A stretch of DNA of 64,000 nucleotides, taken from the NCBI GenBank assembly GCA_021816585.1, contig JAKAXL010000010.1:1-64000 (forward strand), in the 5' to 3' direction. The notes below the pieces were generated by a model. That model did not search any database, had not been told where the DNA came from, and saw only the letters and a program-made list of their open reading frames with translations. A program made the position numbers and the translations under genes. Each line of letters opens with the position of its first letter. Position 1 is the first letter of the stretch. Positions 63,179 through 64,000 of this stretch are shown here, in pieces. This DNA comes from Pseudomonadota bacterium (GTDB taxonomy: Bacteria; Pseudomonadota; Gammaproteobacteria; Burkholderiales; Burkholderiaceae_C).

Positions 63179-63769
63179 TCAGCCGCGCGCCTGCAGGAGC
63201 TGGCTCGCGAATTCGCGCTGCAGCTTGGCCATCTTCGGGGCGATCACGACCTGGCAGTAGCCCTGTTCGGGGTGCTGCTCGAAATAGCGCTGGTGGTACG
63301 CCTCGGCCGGCCAGAACACGCGCAGCGGCTCGAGCTCGGTGACGATCGGCTGCGCGTAGCGCCCGCTGCGGCGCAACTGCTCCATGGAGTCGCGCAACGC
63401 CGCTTCGTGCTGCGGCTGCTCGAAGTAGATGCCCGAGCGGTATTGCGGACCCACGTCGGCCCCCTGGCGGTTCGGCGTGGTCGGGTCGTGGATGGTGAAG
63501 AACACGTCGAGCAGGCGCTGCAGGCTCAGGCGCTGCGGATCGAAGCGCACGCGTACCGCCTCGGCGTGCCCGGTGGTCCCGCGACACACCTGCTCGTACG
63601 AGGGATTCTCGACATGGCCCTGCGCGTAGCCGCTGGTGGCCTCGAGCACGCCGTCGAGGGCGAGCATCGCGGCTTCGACGCACCAGAAGCAGCCCCCGGC
63701 CAGCGTGAGGGTCTGCAACTGCGGCGCCGGATCGGCCGCGTCGATCGGGCTGGTCGTGGAGGAGCTCAT
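63179..63769 (-). CDS. msrA: Peptide-methionine (S)-S-oxide reductase MsrA
   Basis: 196 residues. Reduces methionine-S-sulfoxide in proteins and free Met. The catalytic motif GCFWC has Cys27 as nucleophile. GYAQGHVENPSYEQVC, GHAEAVRVRFDP and FFTIHDPTTPNRQG follow, with a further Cys near the C-terminus (QGYCQVV) as recycling residue. No signal peptide, so cytoplasmic. I take the ATG at 63769; the frame is open to 63901, but that part falls in a hairpin-rich leader. Confidence 0.96.
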   Translation of the reverse strand: MSSSTTSPIDAADPAPQLQTLTLAGGCFWCVEAAMLALDGVLEATSGYAQGHVENPSYEQVCRGTTGHAEAVRVRFDPQRLSLQRLLDVFFTIHDPTTPNRQGADVGPQYRSGIYFEQPQHEAALRDSMEQLRRSGRYAQPIVTELEPLRVFWPAEAYHQRYFEQHPEQGYCQVVIAPKMAKLQREFASQLLQARG

Positions 63770-63874
63770 GGCGATCGATTCCTCGATGCGGGCGCCCAGG
63801 CGAGCTCCCGCCGCAGTCCTGAAACGAGAAGGCCGCGCGCCCTGAGAGGCGACGCGGCCCATTGGTACGCGAAA

Positions 63875-63997
63875 CCCCGGGTTTGCTGCCGGGGATCGCA
63901 TCCGGCACCGAGTGCCGGACTTGGCTTGCGCGGACCGGGCTGCACCCGGTCCGTACGTCGCGGTGGCTGCACCTCCGCGACGCCTCCAAATTTAGGC
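63875..63997. other. Run of perfect hairpins upstream of msrA (possible structured RNA)
   Basis: Five stem-loops follow one another within 123 nt: CCCCGG/CCGGGG (63875-63894), TCCGGCAC/GTGCCGGA with a 3-nt loop (63901-63919), CGGACCGGG/CCCGGTCCG with loop CTGCA (63931-63953), CGTCGCGG/CCGCGACG with an inner GG-CTGCA-CC (63956-63982) and a weak GCCT/AGGC (63982-63997). Two apical loops are the same CTGCA, and the first loop contains GCTG. As a transcript this would be a compact multi-hairpin RNA, either the msrA leader on the minus strand or part of a gene extending past the window edge. I do not recognise it as a known RNA family. Confidence 0.5.
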
Positions 63998-64000
63998 CTG

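Overview
The window is very GC-rich (about 70% by eye), almost fully coding, and reads as chromosome of a betaproteobacterium, most likely Burkholderiales. Pointers are the DUF2844/DUF3443 pair, the DUF1841 protein, the fused ThiD-ThiE enzyme, the rsmI/yraN/diaA/dolP block and a short intergenic repeat with a GCTCACTGCGTTCGC core. I cannot name the genus. I recognised no rRNA, tRNA, CRISPR array, prophage or intact insertion sequence.

Layout. 1-3.8 kb: end of an amino-acid ABC importer (binding protein, two permeases, ATPase) and a hydroxyacid dehydrogenase. 3.8-9.4 kb (minus): a complete cytochrome-c nitric oxide reductase operon norC-B-E-F-Q-D behind a promoter overlapped by an NsrR-like palindrome. 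9.6-11.3 kb: DUF2844 and DUF3443 exported proteins; the latter carries two pepsin-type Asp-Thr-Gly triads. 11.3-16.9 kb (minus): a 1674-residue MASE1/GAF/PAS/GGDEF/globin/GAF/EAL protein overlapping a DsbG-like thiol protein. 17-19.7 kb: rhodanese, an OprI/Lpp-like lipoprotein and two divergent L,D-transpeptidases. 20-22.9 kb: O-antigen ligase-like protein and a POT peptide transporter. 22.9-30.9 kb (minus): a five-gene RND efflux operon with its own two-component system and a likely autoregulatory site. 31-35 kb: a secreted phospholipase C/P1-nuclease-like protein, DUF1841, an orphan ParA and an FNR-like regulator with an operator next to its start codon. 35-45 kb: nadC-nadA, mnmC, 5-formyl-THF cyclo-ligase, slt, an NDUFA9-like SDR and rep. 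45-48.6 kb: rsmI, yraN, diaA, dolP, ppa. 48.7-54.6 kb: TPP riboswitch followed by thiC-thiO-thiS-thiG-thiDE. 54.7-55.4 kb: a REP-associated transposase relative that has lost its catalytic residues. 55.5-61.8 kb: gltB-gltD. 61.8-64 kb: pdxH, a second DsbG-like protein, msrA and a string of perfect hairpins at the window edge.

How it fits together. Several loci concern oxygen, NO and redox: NO reductase with an NsrR-like operator, a globin-containing c-di-GMP enzyme with an imperfect FNR box upstream, an FNR-family regulator with an altered cysteine set, two related DsbG-like proteins and MsrA. Envelope functions form a second theme: Lpp-like tether plus L,D-transpeptidases, O-antigen ligase, Slt, DolP and tripartite efflux. 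The rest is core metabolism. The best candidates for something undescribed are the pepsin-like DUF3443 protein with its DUF2844 partner, the domain order of the c-di-GMP enzyme, the catalytically dead RAYT protein, and the multi-hairpin stretch upstream of msrA.
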